From assembly GCA_002450155.1 (NCBI GenBank), contig DJYO01000014.1, positions 1-48,815 on the forward strand: 48,815 nucleotides of DNA, written 5' to 3'. Shown here one piece after another: positions 7,900 to 16,082 of the stretch. The translations under genes were made by a program, and so were the position numbers. The DNA comes from Mageeibacillus sp. UBA6976 (lineage in GTDB: Bacteria; Bacillota; Clostridia; Saccharofermentanales; Saccharofermentanaceae). The first letter of the stretch is position 1, and each line of letters starts with the position of its first letter. Under the pieces are notes generated by a model, which saw only the letters and a program-made list of their open reading frames with translations, had not been told where the DNA came from and did not search any database.

Positions 7900-8637
7900 A
7901 TGGCAGGTAATCTGGTATTTATCGTCCCTGCTGCAGGACAGGGAACAAGGATGAAGTCCGATATCCCCAAGATCCTGCTGCCCGTTGCCGGCAAGACAGT
8001 TATATCCCGCACTCTTGAGGCCATTACTTCTTATGCAAAGATTACAGATCTTAAGGTCTCCCTGGTTCTCGTTACAACGGCAGAACTTAAGGAAGAACTA
8101 AAGTCTATTGCTGAGAGGCTTTTGCCCGGTATCAAATGGACCGTTACAATAGGTGGCAGCACCAGAACAGAGTCTGTATCTAACGGCATAAATGCCATAT
8201 CAGAGCTCCTGCCTGATATAGCGCCGGATGATTTGGTACTCATACATGACGGAGCCAGATGCCTCGTTACTACAGATGTTATAGACAGAGTTGTTATGGG
8301 TTTATCTTCCTGCAGCGTCTGCGTTGCCGCAGTCCCTGTAAAGGATACTATCAAGATAGTTAAGAGTAAGGATAGCGGGCTTTTTGCAGAAGTAACTCCT
8401 GACAGGGACAAGCTTTATGCCGTGCAGACACCCCAGGGCTTTAGATATTCAGCTCTTAAGGATTGTTATGAATACGCCCGGGTTAATAACATAAACGCAA
8501 CTGACGATACTGCCTTAGCTGAATGCTTAGGACTCGAAGTCCGGATAACCCAAGGCGATTATTCAAATATAAAGATAACTACTCCCGAAGATATAGCAGT
8601 TGCTGCAGGGATATCAGACAGACTTTCTGAAGGTTAA
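7900..8637 (+). CDS. ispD: 2-C-methyl-D-erythritol 4-phosphate cytidylyltransferase
   Basis: IspD transfers CMP to methylerythritol phosphate in the MEP isoprenoid pathway. The 245-residue protein starts with the nucleotide-binding loop AAGQGTRMKSDIPK (11-24). It also has IHDGARCLV, the VPVKDT segment and TPQGFR, all typical of IspD. The start at 7900 is chosen because GGAGG at the radA end precedes it and radA stops one base before. A longer frame running back into radA is rejected. It converges with ispF, the other MEP gene here; the two 3' ends overlap by 24 bases. Confidence 0.96.
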   Translation: MAGNLVFIVPAAGQGTRMKSDIPKILLPVAGKTVISRTLEAITSYAKITDLKVSLVLVTTAELKEELKSIAERLLPGIKWTVTIGGSTRTESVSNGINAISELLPDIAPDDLVLIHDGARCLVTTDVIDRVVMGLSSCSVCVAAVPVKDTIKIVKSKDSGLFAEVTPDRDKLYAVQTPQGFRYSALKDCYEYARVNNINATDDTALAECLGLEVRITQGDYSNIKITTPEDIAVAAGISDRLSEG

Positions 8638-9111
8638 TATGGCAAAGACCTGAACACCTTCGCCCCTGCCTTGGCCTGTAAGGCCTTCGCCTGTGGTGGC
8701 AGTGATCCCTACTGATGCCTTGGGTATTCCAAGAAGCCCTGCCAGGCTCCCCTTCATATCCTCTATATGGTCCTTGAGCTTAGGTCTTAAGCATTCGATG
8801 GTGATGGAGCAGTGGATTATCCCGGAGCCTTCAGGCATATATCTTAATGCCTCTTCAAGATAAACGGCGCTGTCCTTGATGCCCTGCTCAAGGCAGATGG
8901 TATCTGCGATCCCGCCCAGGATATTTACACCCGTAAAACCGGAGACAGCATTAGTTACCGCATGTAAGACCACATCGCCATCAGAATTGGCGCTGAAGGG
9001 TCTCGTATGAGGGATATCAATGCCTGCGAGCCTTATGTTGTAAGAGCCCTCAGGGACATCTTCAAACCTGTGGGAATCCTGACCTATCGTGCTTATACAA
9101 AGATTATCCAT
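8614..9111 (-). CDS. ispF: 2-C-methyl-D-erythritol 2,4-cyclodiphosphate synthase
   Basis: IspF cyclises CDP-methylerythritol phosphate to the cyclodiphosphate, releasing CMP. The 165-residue protein has the zinc-binding DSH motif (Asp12 and His14 in GQDSHRF). The signature SDGDVVLHAVTNAV and the C-terminal TATTGEGLTGQGRGEG are also present. The start at 9111 fits family length and has GAGG eight bases upstream; a longer frame would overlap the preceding gene by 41 bases. It is the last gene of the operon that begins with the Gfo/Idh gene. The usual Gly before the metal Asp is Gln here, a minor change. Confidence 0.93.
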   Translation of the reverse strand: MDNLCISTIGQDSHRFEDVPEGSYNIRLAGIDIPHTRPFSANSDGDVVLHAVTNAVSGFTGVNILGGIADTICLEQGIKDSAVYLEEALRYMPEGSGIIHCSITIECLRPKLKDHIEDMKGSLAGLLGIPKASVGITATTGEGLTGQGRGEGVQVFAILTFRKSV

Positions 9112-9124
9112 TACCCTGTCCTCA

Positions 9125-9631
9125 TCAGATACCGTTGCTGCCAAGCCAGGCAGATACATCTGCAACAGTCCAGTTAACCTTGCTGCCTGAATCGAAGGCA
9201 GATACCTTGGCGCCGTCTCTCATAAGTACGAACTCAGGCACTGCCGTTACATTAAGTTCAGTATTTAGAGGCCTGTTGGCGCTTGCATCTACTGCAACAA
9301 CTACTACTCTGCCGTTTAATCTCTCAGCAAGATCTTCTACACCTGCAGTTATACCTGCGGCATTGGTATTTGCCGTGGTATAGAAATACATTAATACCGG
9401 CAGCTCCTTCTGCTTCATTATGCCGTCAAGGTCTGTAACTTCGCGGTAGACTATCCCCTTAACCGCGCCTCCTGCCTCGTCGTATTCGCCGGGAACCTCC
9501 TCGTAGCACATGCAGATGGCAGGTGAACTGTAATTGATATTCCCGATGCAGTCTTTAAGCTTCTTGGTGCATGAAGAGAGCGTAAGAACAAGTGACAGGG
9601 CGATAGTTACGGCAAGTATTTTGCGCCTCAT
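9125..9631 (-). CDS. Thioredoxin-fold lipoprotein lacking the CXXC motif
   Basis: The 168-residue protein begins with a lipoprotein signal peptide ending in the lipobox LSSC (Cys21), so it should be anchored outside the membrane. A thioredoxin-like domain follows (about 65-165): the strand LPVLMYFY, the helix region, VVVVAVDA and the cis-proline loop AVPEF are visible. The redox motif that should follow the first strand is replaced by TTANTNA, so no dithiol is available. A few other Cys occur near 28-42 but not as CXXC in the fold. It sits three bases after mrp and overlaps the ribosome site of ispF. A binding or chaperone role is more likely than disulfide exchange. Confidence 0.75.
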   Translation of the reverse strand: MRRKILAVTIALSLVLTLSSCTKKLKDCIGNINYSSPAICMCYEEVPGEYDEAGGAVKGIVYREVTDLDGIMKQKELPVLMYFYTTANTNAAGITAGVEDLAERLNGRVVVVAVDASANRPLNTELNVTAVPEFVLMRDGAKVSAFDSGSKVNWTVADVSAWLGSNGI

Positions 9632-9634
9632 AGA

Positions 9635-10513
9635 TCAGCCTTTCTCCTTGATAAGGTCTATTACCAAATCCGTTGTTTTTGCAAGGATATCTTCGGGGAC
9701 TGCCTCAGCCTTGCCCGAATCCACAAGTCTTGTGATCTCCGGATCGAGAGGGAGCCTGTCTAATACCTTAGAGCCAATGTCTTTGGCTGACTTCTCAACA
9801 TTAGAGCCGTCTCCGTAGAGATAGATCTTCTCGTCGCAATGAGGACACTTGATATAGCTCATGTTCTCCACCATGCCGAGGATGGGGATGTTCATCATAG
9901 AGGCCATGTTGCGTGCCTTGTTGACTATCATGGAGACCAGATCCTGAGCAGTCGATACCAGGACTATCCCGTCTGCAGGGATTGCCTGGAATACAGTAAG
10001 AGGAACGTCTCCCGTGCCCGGAGGCATATCTATGAGAAGTACATCTAACATGCCCCAGTTAACCTGTCCCCAGAACTGTCTTACCAGGGAATTGAGGACC
10101 GGGCCTCTCCATACAACAGGAGTCTCCTTGTTCTCCAGGACCAGGTTTACGGATACAACCTTGATACCTGTATCTGTAGTAGAAGGGATGATGTTGATCC
10201 CGTCAGATTCCAGCATACCCTCAAGACCGAAACTGTTGGGGATAGAAGGACCTGTTACGTCTGCATCCATAATGCCGACTTTATATCCCTTGCGTGCAAG
10301 GCTTACTGCCAGGCAGGAAGTAACAAATGACTTGCCGACGCCGCCTTTGCCGCTGGCTATGCCGATTACCGTTTTTATGGAGGAGCCCTCTGCCAGGCTC
10401 TCCTTCTCTATTCCTGAAGGTCTTCTCTCATTACCTGTGCCGTTTGCTGAAGGACACTGCTCCGTAGATGAGCAGCCGCCCTTAGAAGGGCAAGAATCAC
10501 ATGCTGATGCCAT
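9635..10513 (-). CDS. mrp: Mrp/NBP35-family iron-sulfur cluster carrier ATPase
   Basis: Mrp proteins bind and transfer Fe-S clusters using a MinD-type P-loop ATPase. The 292-residue protein has the deviant Walker A GKGGVGKS (55-62), the DADVTGPSIP switch and LLIDMPPGTGD. A CPHC cluster-binding pair lies near 220. An N-terminal tail carries four Cys (5, 8, 14, 20), as in many clostridial Mrp proteins, possibly a second cluster site. The ATG at 10513 has GGGAGG seven bases upstream. It sits between the CmpB-like membrane gene and the thioredoxin-like lipoprotein in a long operon. Confidence 0.93.
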   Translation of the reverse strand: MASACDSCPSKGGCSSTEQCPSANGTGNERRPSGIEKESLAEGSSIKTVIGIASGKGGVGKSFVTSCLAVSLARKGYKVGIMDADVTGPSIPNSFGLEGMLESDGINIIPSTTDTGIKVVSVNLVLENKETPVVWRGPVLNSLVRQFWGQVNWGMLDVLLIDMPPGTGDVPLTVFQAIPADGIVLVSTAQDLVSMIVNKARNMASMMNIPILGMVENMSYIKCPHCDEKIYLYGDGSNVEKSAKDIGSKVLDRLPLDPEITRLVDSGKAEAVPEDILAKTTDLVIDLIKEKG

Positions 10514-10548
10514 AATAGCCTCCCGATTTTAATTCAGATTCAATTATA

Positions 10549-11484
10549 TCAGATGTCTTTGTCTCTTTCTTCCTCGCTCTCCTCTTTCCTGATAAGAGTC
10601 GAGAGTTTCTTAAAGCCTGTGTCATATCCGACTGATACTATGCTTACAAGACGCCTCTCACCATGCTTCAGTGAAGATGTGAAGGCCTTAAGGGAATCAT
10701 GGGCAGATTGCTTTGCAATATTAAGGCTCTCTTTCTCTGCTGCCGTAAACTGCTCTGCAAAAGCTTTTTCGGCGGCTCTGTGGGCGGCAGCGATCTCGTT
10801 TTCTATCCTGCGGTTCTCGGTTATGAGGGCCCGGTATTCCGCGTAATGCTTCTTGGTAGGCTCGCTTACCGTAACGATAGTATCCACGGCGCCGTAGATC
10901 TGGGAGCCGATCTTGTCAGATACGGTCTTGATGCCGGATGTAACTTTCTTAAAGGCCTTGATTTTCTTCTGCAATCCGATGATGGTTGCGACGGATACAA
11001 CGATGTCGCTGATCAGTATCACGGTAAAGACAGAGAGCAGGATGTAGAATACGGGATCCGGCATCTTTTCTATGAGCCATTTTACCGCCGGATGCAGTAC
11101 GTACAGTCCGAGAGAACATGCGATGCCCCAGTATATAAAGAACCTGGCGCAGATATATCCCCTGAAGTTAAGCTTATAATCCGAATAATCCCACCATCTC
11201 ATGTGGAAGGTACGGTACAAGATGATGCCGGCGATAAGCTCTACCAGCGTTGCGCTTGCAGCGGTGCCGAAGAATATTATGAAGAAATTCCCTACAAAGG
11301 GCTCGAAAAGCCAGATCCCGGCATAGAAACCAAGGCCGTACACAGGACATATGGGACCTGCCAGAAAGCCTCTGTTTATAAATTGTTCCTCGGTAATGCC
11401 GTAGTATATGACCTCAACTACCCAGCCGATAAAGCTGTATATAAAGAACATCATAAAGGATGTAAGGAAAGGATATGGCAGCAT
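10549..11484 (-). CDS. Putative ABC-transporter type IV membrane protein (CmpB-like)
   Basis: The 311-residue protein fits the family annotated as putative ABC-transporter type IV (PF06541 as I recall it). It has about five membrane segments in residues 1-185. Conserved features include GFLAGPICPVYGLG and the stretch with MRWWDYSDYKLNFRGYI. A long charged helical C-terminal half (about 190-311) is probably cytoplasmic and coiled-coil. The start at 11484 is chosen because GGAGAAG lies directly upstream and the preceding methyltransferase stops two bases earlier; an upstream in-frame start inside that gene is rejected. The transported substrate, if any, is unknown. Confidence 0.8.
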   Translation of the reverse strand: MLPYPFLTSFMMFFIYSFIGWVVEVIYYGITEEQFINRGFLAGPICPVYGLGFYAGIWLFEPFVGNFFIIFFGTAASATLVELIAGIILYRTFHMRWWDYSDYKLNFRGYICARFFIYWGIACSLGLYVLHPAVKWLIEKMPDPVFYILLSVFTVILISDIVVSVATIIGLQKKIKAFKKVTSGIKTVSDKIGSQIYGAVDTIVTVSEPTKKHYAEYRALITENRRIENEIAAAHRAAEKAFAEQFTAAEKESLNIAKQSAHDSLKAFTSSLKHGERRLVSIVSVGYDTGFKKLSTLIRKEESEEERDKDI

Positions 11485-11486
11485 TA

Positions 11487-12098
11487 TTACTTCTCCGCTT
11501 TCATTACATGATATCCACCCGTTATGCCGAGTGTCGTACAATTGCCGAATAAGTCCTCAAGTTTTGTCTTGGATGAAGCTGCGCCCTGTTTGCGCTGCAA
11601 TACCACATAAAGCCTGCCTCCCTGGGACAGATGGGAATAGGCTTCTTCATAGAATTTAAATACTGTGCTCTTGCCTGCCCTTACAGGGGGGTTCGTGATT
11701 ATTGCGTCATATGTCTCGCCACAGGGAAGGCCGCTTGTTACATCGAGCTGCTCAAATGACGCTCTCACCTTATTAAGCTCCGCATTCTCCATGGCAAGCC
11801 CGCAGGCTCTTGAATTAACATCGTATCCCTTGATCTCACAATTGGGGAATCTCGATGCGAGCACGATACCCACAACACCTATCCCGCATCCAAGATCCAG
11901 GAAATGCTGATATTGAGGCTTGATCTTGCGCAGGTCAGATACGACCTCCTTAAGGAGGCAATCTGTCCCCTTATCTATTCCGTTCCTGGAGAACACATTG
12001 GTATCGGTGATGAATCTGAAACCGATACCTCCAAAATCGTAATCTATCAGCTTTCTGTCAGAAGCAGTAATAGGATCCGGATCGAAATACTGGGGCAT
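11487..12098 (-). CDS. Class I SAM-dependent methyltransferase (RsmC/YbxB-like)
   Basis: The 203-residue protein resembles the small RsmC-type rRNA guanine-N2 methyltransferases of Bacillota. The SAM-binding motif is FLDLGCGIGVVG (about 66-77). The catalytic NPPV motif lies in ITNPPVRAGK (about 134-143). The C-terminal strand VVLQRKQGA corresponds to the family's VxRKKQGA. It starts with an ATG that shares one base with the queT stop (TGATG), pointing to translational coupling. The exact RNA target cannot be read from sequence. Confidence 0.85.
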   Translation of the reverse strand: MPQYFDPDPITASDRKLIDYDFGGIGFRFITDTNVFSRNGIDKGTDCLLKEVVSDLRKIKPQYQHFLDLGCGIGVVGIVLASRFPNCEIKGYDVNSRACGLAMENAELNKVRASFEQLDVTSGLPCGETYDAIITNPPVRAGKSTVFKFYEEAYSHLSQGGRLYVVLQRKQGAASSKTKLEDLFGNCTTLGITGGYHVMKAEK

Positions 12099-12619
12099 CA
12101 GATCTTATCCCCCAATCTGAGCTTGCTGATAACGAGCATGAGTGGCAGACCTAAGACTATGAGGAGCGCTGCTTCAGAAGCTGCCACTTCCAGCATGCTT
12201 ATGACTACCATGTATGCTGTCACCCCGCTTGCAGCATCTGCAAGAAGGAAAGGCATATATCCTCCGACGATTATCCCGTTTACAAGGATAGGAGGTATTA
12301 TGCCCAGGAATCTCTTTTTCTTAGCTATTACATAGGACAGGAATCCTGCAATGAGAGTTGCAAGTGTTCCAAAGATGATATCTATGGGGCCAAGATTTCC
12401 GGGGTTAAAGAGATTTGCCAGGAAGCATCCTAATGTAACACCCGGCACAAAACCTACGGAGAATGCGGGGAGCACCGACATAACCTCAGCCAGTCTTACC
12501 TGCAGCGGCCCGTATGCAAACTGCGCAAAGGGGAGCGTGAGCACCACATAAAGAGCAGCTATGATCCCGTTTATAACAACAAATAGTATTCTTTTTCTGT
12601 TCTTGGATCTTGTATCCAT
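12098..12619 (-). CDS. queT: Queuosine precursor transporter QueT
   Basis: QueT is the small membrane substrate-binding (S) component that imports preQ0/preQ1-type precursors, probably as an ECF transporter. The 173-residue protein has about five to six membrane segments. It carries family motifs including YGPLQVRLAEVMSVLP and LGPIDIIFGTLATLIAG. The start at 12619 has AGAAGAGAAA upstream and lies 13 bases after the stop of the Gfo/Idh gene. No preQ1 riboswitch fits in that gap, so expression follows the operon promoter. No energy-coupling genes are in the window. Confidence 0.9.
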   Translation of the reverse strand: MDTRSKNRKRILFVVINGIIAALYVVLTLPFAQFAYGPLQVRLAEVMSVLPAFSVGFVPGVTLGCFLANLFNPGNLGPIDIIFGTLATLIAGFLSYVIAKKKRFLGIIPPILVNGIIVGGYMPFLLADAASGVTAYMVVISMLEVAASEAALLIVLGLPLMLVISKLRLGDKI

Positions 12620-12632
12620 ATTTTCTCTTCTA

Positions 12633-13604
12633 TTACATATACTGGCCAATTGAAGCCCTGACGGCGTCATTTATTACCGCAAGCTTAAGGCTCTTGTCCC
12701 AGTTCATCTCAGGACACTGGATAAGACCCTTTGTTACAGCATCTCTGCAGGCTTCGATCTCATAGATATAAGAATCATCTATAGACTTTTCTGCCTCTAT
12801 TTCTTCTATCACCTGATCGTCTTTTGTAAGCAGAGCTATCTTACGGTAGTTGTTGATATTCGTGATCTTGATCTTGCCTTCCTCGCCTATAACGGAACCG
12901 TCCTTTGTTGTATCGGCGCCCATGGTAACGAAGAAATCTGCAATAATGGAGCCGTCACCTGATTCAAGAATATAGGAAGTCTCCTTGTCACATCCCGTTG
13001 ACAGTCTCTTGGAATAAACGTGAGTTGCCTTGATGTCTGTTCCGATTATGGATATGGCAAGATTAGAAGGATAAACGCCAAGATCAAGATATGCACCGCC
13101 ACCCAAGACGGGGTCGTTGAGTCTCGGAACCTCAGTAAGATCGTATCCGAGATCACCTGTAATATACTTAACCTGTCCTATCCTGCCCTCGCGGATCCAT
13201 TCCAGCATCTTGAGATGCAAAGGCATAAAGGAGGACCACATAGCTTCGCAGACAAAGAGATTTCTGTTCTTGGCCTCGCAGAATATGCTCCTGGCCTCGC
13301 CTTCGTTCATGGCAAGGGGCTTCTCGATAAGGACATTCTTATACTCCTTTATACAGAGGATCGCATGTTCATAGTGGTATGAATTGGGAGTTGCAATGTA
13401 GATAAGATCGATATCCTTAGCTGCTGCAAGCTTCTCGTAGCCTGAATAGACCTTGGCATCCGGACAGAAGCTCTCTGCAAACTTCTTGGCTCTTGATCTC
13501 TGCCTTGCAGCTACTCCTGCAACCTGACATCCTTCTGTCTTGGATATGGCCTGAGCCATCTTTGCTGCTATCTTACCGCAACCTAATATCCCGATATTAA
13601 ACAT
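12633..13604 (-). CDS. Gfo/Idh/MocA-family NAD(P)-dependent oxidoreductase
   Basis: The 323-residue protein has an N-terminal Rossmann fold with GILGCGKIAAKMA (about 4-16). The family catalytic stretch LIEKPLAMN follows (EKP near 94-96), and the C-terminal domain has GGGAYLDLGVYP. This matches the glucose-fructose oxidoreductase/dihydrodiol dehydrogenase group; the substrate, probably a sugar or cyclitol, is not determinable. The ATG at 13604 has GAGGTC about seven bases upstream. It heads the operon that runs through queT, mrp and ispF, with which it has no obvious metabolic link. Confidence 0.9.
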   Translation of the reverse strand: MFNIGILGCGKIAAKMAQAISKTEGCQVAGVAARQRSRAKKFAESFCPDAKVYSGYEKLAAAKDIDLIYIATPNSYHYEHAILCIKEYKNVLIEKPLAMNEGEARSIFCEAKNRNLFVCEAMWSSFMPLHLKMLEWIREGRIGQVKYITGDLGYDLTEVPRLNDPVLGGGAYLDLGVYPSNLAISIIGTDIKATHVYSKRLSTGCDKETSYILESGDGSIIADFFVTMGADTTKDGSVIGEEGKIKITNINNYRKIALLTKDDQVIEEIEAEKSIDDSYIYEIEACRDAVTKGLIQCPEMNWDKSLKLAVINDAVRASIGQYM

Positions 13605-13635
13605 CTGCTGACCTCACTATATGTTTACTACTATT

Positions 13636-13663
13636 AATATACTTGTTCGTGCTCTTATGTCTA
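13636..13663 (-). promoter_or_regulatory. Promoter of the Gfo/Idh-queT-mrp-ispF operon
   Basis: On the minus strand, -35 TAGACA (13658-13663, overlapping the pta stop codon), a 16-base spacer and -10 TATATT (13636-13641) lie about 30 bases before the oxidoreductase start. Confidence 0.55.
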
Positions 13664-14656
13664 CCCCTGAGCCTGAACGGCGGTCATTGCCACCGTATTT
13701 ACGATATCTTCCACAGAGCATCCGCGGGACAGATCATTGCAGGGCCGGTTAAGTCCCTGGAGCACTGCGAAGCAATCGGCGCCTCCGATCCTCTGGGTGA
13801 TCTTGTATCCGATATTGCCGGCTTGCAGATCCGGGAAGATAAGTACATTGGCCCTTCCGGCAACGGGACTGCCCGGAGCTTTACTCTTGCCGATCTCGGG
13901 GACAATAGCGCAGTCAAACTGCATCTCGCCGTCAACCAGCAGGTCAGGTGCGATCTCCTTTGCGATCCTGGTGGCAGAGGTGACCTTATCTACCAGAGCA
14001 TGCTTGGCGCTGCCCTTGCTGGAGAAGGAAAGCATTGCAACTCTGGGCTCATCAAATCCGCAGAGCTTTCTTGCGGTATCAGCTGCAGCAACAGCGATAT
14101 ATGCCAATTCCTCAGCTGTGGGATCAGGCATTACCACACAGTCTGCATATACCAGAAGTCCGTTCTCGCCGATATCCTTATTGGGGCAGTCCATAAGGAA
14201 GGATGAGGATACTATCTTCATCTCCGGCTTTGTCTTGATTATCTGGAGTGCGGGTCTTAGCATATCGCCTGTGGTGTGAACCGCTCCCGATACAAGCCCG
14301 TCAGAATCTCCGGTCTTGACCATCATGATGCCGAAATACATAGGGTCTCTTACAAGCTCATCTGCCTTTTCGCGGGTAACGCCCTTTGCTTTACGCAGCT
14401 CGTATAAGAGCTCTGCATATTGGGAAAGCTTGGGACTGGTGGCAGGATCTATTATCTCTATGCCCTCTATATCGCAGGGGATCCCTTCTGCAGTCTCACG
14501 GATCTTTACGGGATCGCCTAACAGGACAGGTCTTGCAAGCCCTTCCTTCATGAGGATGGATGCTGCCTCAACGGTCCTTACTTCATCGCCTTCAGGAAGA
14601 ACGATGCTCTTAACATCTGATCTTGCCTTGGCTTTAACAATGTCTATCATGCTCAT
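13661..14656 (-). CDS. pta: Phosphate acetyltransferase
   Basis: Pta interconverts acetyl-CoA and acetyl phosphate. The 331-residue protein has typical Pta signatures: KSIVLPEGDEVRTVEAA near the N-terminus and DGLVSGAVHTTGDMLRPALQ in the middle. The C-terminal part has NVLIFPDLQAGNIGYK and LSRGCSVEDIVN. These point to the acetyl enzyme rather than the shorter phosphate butyryltransferase. The ATG at 14656 has GGGAG seven bases upstream and lies 15 bases after the butyrate kinase stop. The usual partner is acetate kinase; here it is a butyrate kinase, which is unusual. Confidence 0.93.
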   Translation of the reverse strand: MSMIDIVKAKARSDVKSIVLPEGDEVRTVEAASILMKEGLARPVLLGDPVKIRETAEGIPCDIEGIEIIDPATSPKLSQYAELLYELRKAKGVTREKADELVRDPMYFGIMMVKTGDSDGLVSGAVHTTGDMLRPALQIIKTKPEMKIVSSSFLMDCPNKDIGENGLLVYADCVVMPDPTAEELAYIAVAAADTARKLCGFDEPRVAMLSFSSKGSAKHALVDKVTSATRIAKEIAPDLLVDGEMQFDCAIVPEIGKSKAPGSPVAGRANVLIFPDLQAGNIGYKITQRIGGADCFAVLQGLNRPCNDLSRGCSVEDIVNTVAMTAVQAQG

Positions 14657-14670
14657 ATGTATACTCCCTT

Positions 14671-15774
14671 TCAGAGGTCTATGCCTTCGAATCCTTCCCA
14701 GACGTTTTTGCCTGAATACTTAAGAGGTGTCTTCTCGCCTCTTAATACTCCGAGAGCCGGTAGTGCCAGAGCCTCCTGCTCCATCTCTCCGGGATATACG
14801 CTGATGGGAGCGATAAATCCGCATCTTTCCGTTATACCCTGAAGGATGTCGTCAAATCTCATAAGTCCGCCCGTAAGCAGGATCCCATCGACCTTGCCGC
14901 AGAGCACGCAGCTCATACTGCCTATCATCTTGCAGATCTGATAGATCATAGTATTCCATACGAGAGTAGCCTTGGGGTCTTTCTTATCAACCAGCTCATG
15001 TATAGTATCCGCATTTGCAGTCCCGAAGAGATCTACAAAGCCGCCAGCCCTTGAGCATCTGACCCTGACATCTTCTATAGAGTGCTCCTCAATGTAGTCC
15101 AGGAGTGAGAGGACAGGAACAGAGCCTATCCTTGTGGGAGTAAATGCACCCTCGCCGTCAGCTCCCATATTACCGTCTATCATCTTGCCGCCCTGATGAG
15201 CGCTTACCGTGATACCACCGTCTATATGGGCGACGATAAAATTGCAGTCTTCATATCTGCGGCCGATACTCTTTGCGTGGAACTCGGCAACGGCCTTCTG
15301 GTTAAGAACATGGGAGTGGGAGACCCTGTATATTCCCTTGATGCCGGTAAGCCTTGCGTAGTCGCAGTATTCATCAACGTTTGTAGGATTAAGAGTATAT
15401 GCAGGCTTGTTATACTCTTTTGCAAATCTGTAAGCCAGCATTACGCCCAGCTTGGCAGGATGCTCAGATCCACCCACTGCATTTACCGTATCTTCGTAGA
15501 GCTTATCGTCTATTTCTGTAATGCCTCCCGGCTGGGTGCAGGCGCTGCCGCCCCTTCCCACAAAACAGTCTATCTCCTCGGGAGATACATTCTCCTCCTT
15601 GAGCATATCCATAATGACCCCGTATCTGAAGTCTTCCTGCAGGTTTACATGAGGGAACTTAAGGAGCTCGTCCGCATCATGGAAAAGGCTGTGCTCAAAT
15701 ACAGACTCCTCATCTTCAAAAAGGCTCACCTTGGTAGATGTGGAGCCCGGGTTAATGATAAGTAACTTAAACAT
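14671..15774 (-). CDS. buk: Butyrate kinase
   Basis: Butyrate kinase converts butyryl phosphate and ADP to butyrate and ATP. The 367-residue protein belongs to the ASKHA kinases. It has INPGSTSTKVSLFEDEE at the start, FVGRGGSACTQPGG, the phosphate-2 motif VAHIDGGITVSAH and a C-terminal DGILLTGGLMRFDD. Length and motifs fit Buk rather than acetate kinase (about 400 residues with different motifs). The ATG at 15774 has GAGGA six to seven bases upstream. It is followed by pta, suggesting the pair works as one acyl-phosphate branch. No phosphate butyryltransferase is in the window. Confidence 0.93.
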   Translation of the reverse strand: MFKLLIINPGSTSTKVSLFEDEESVFEHSLFHDADELLKFPHVNLQEDFRYGVIMDMLKEENVSPEEIDCFVGRGGSACTQPGGITEIDDKLYEDTVNAVGGSEHPAKLGVMLAYRFAKEYNKPAYTLNPTNVDEYCDYARLTGIKGIYRVSHSHVLNQKAVAEFHAKSIGRRYEDCNFIVAHIDGGITVSAHQGGKMIDGNMGADGEGAFTPTRIGSVPVLSLLDYIEEHSIEDVRVRCSRAGGFVDLFGTANADTIHELVDKKDPKATLVWNTMIYQICKMIGSMSCVLCGKVDGILLTGGLMRFDDILQGITERCGFIAPISVYPGEMEQEALALPALGVLRGEKTPLKYSGKNVWEGFEGIDL

Positions 15775-15796
15775 ATATTTTCCTCTTTCTTAAGAT

Positions 15797-16051
15797 TCAC
15801 TGTCCTAAAAGGCTCATCAGGAATACCATTCCTGCCACGAGCCAGAAGCTTAATACGATTATGGTAATACCTATCCAGATATACTTAAAGATCTTGCCGG
15901 CCTTCTTGCCTGCGATCTTGGCGTCAGACATGGCGAGCTGACCCCTGGTCATCTTGGTGCGGTTCTGGGCATCGGCACGGTAAAGATAGTATCCGCACTT
16001 GGAACAGATAGTGCGTCCGTTATTCTCGGTATTACATCTGGGGCAAATCAT
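15797..16051 (-). CDS. Small zinc-ribbon membrane protein
   Basis: The 84-residue protein has a zinc ribbon at its start, CPRC (3-6) and CSKCG (16-20). A basic linker follows, then a single hydrophobic segment (about 58-80) near the C-terminus, so the ribbon should face the cytoplasm. GGAGG lies six bases before the ATG. It sits between hemZ and buk with short gaps, in the same operon direction. No function is known. Confidence 0.8.
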   Translation of the reverse strand: MICPRCNTENNGRTICSKCGYYLYRADAQNRTKMTRGQLAMSDAKIAGKKAGKIFKYIWIGITIIVLSFWLVAGMVFLMSLLGQ

Positions 16052-16082
16052 AAAAAACCTCCGCGCACAATTATATCACGCA

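Noticed and set aside
10699..11511. A 270-codon plus-strand frame
   Set aside because: It is a shadow of the CmpB-like membrane protein; charged and Tyr-rich composition without any motif.
12620..12632. A preQ1 riboswitch before queT
   Set aside because: Only 13 bases separate queT from the upstream gene; no aptamer can fit.
15196..15765. A 189-codon plus-strand frame
   Set aside because: It lies antisense to butyrate kinase, whose motifs are complete.
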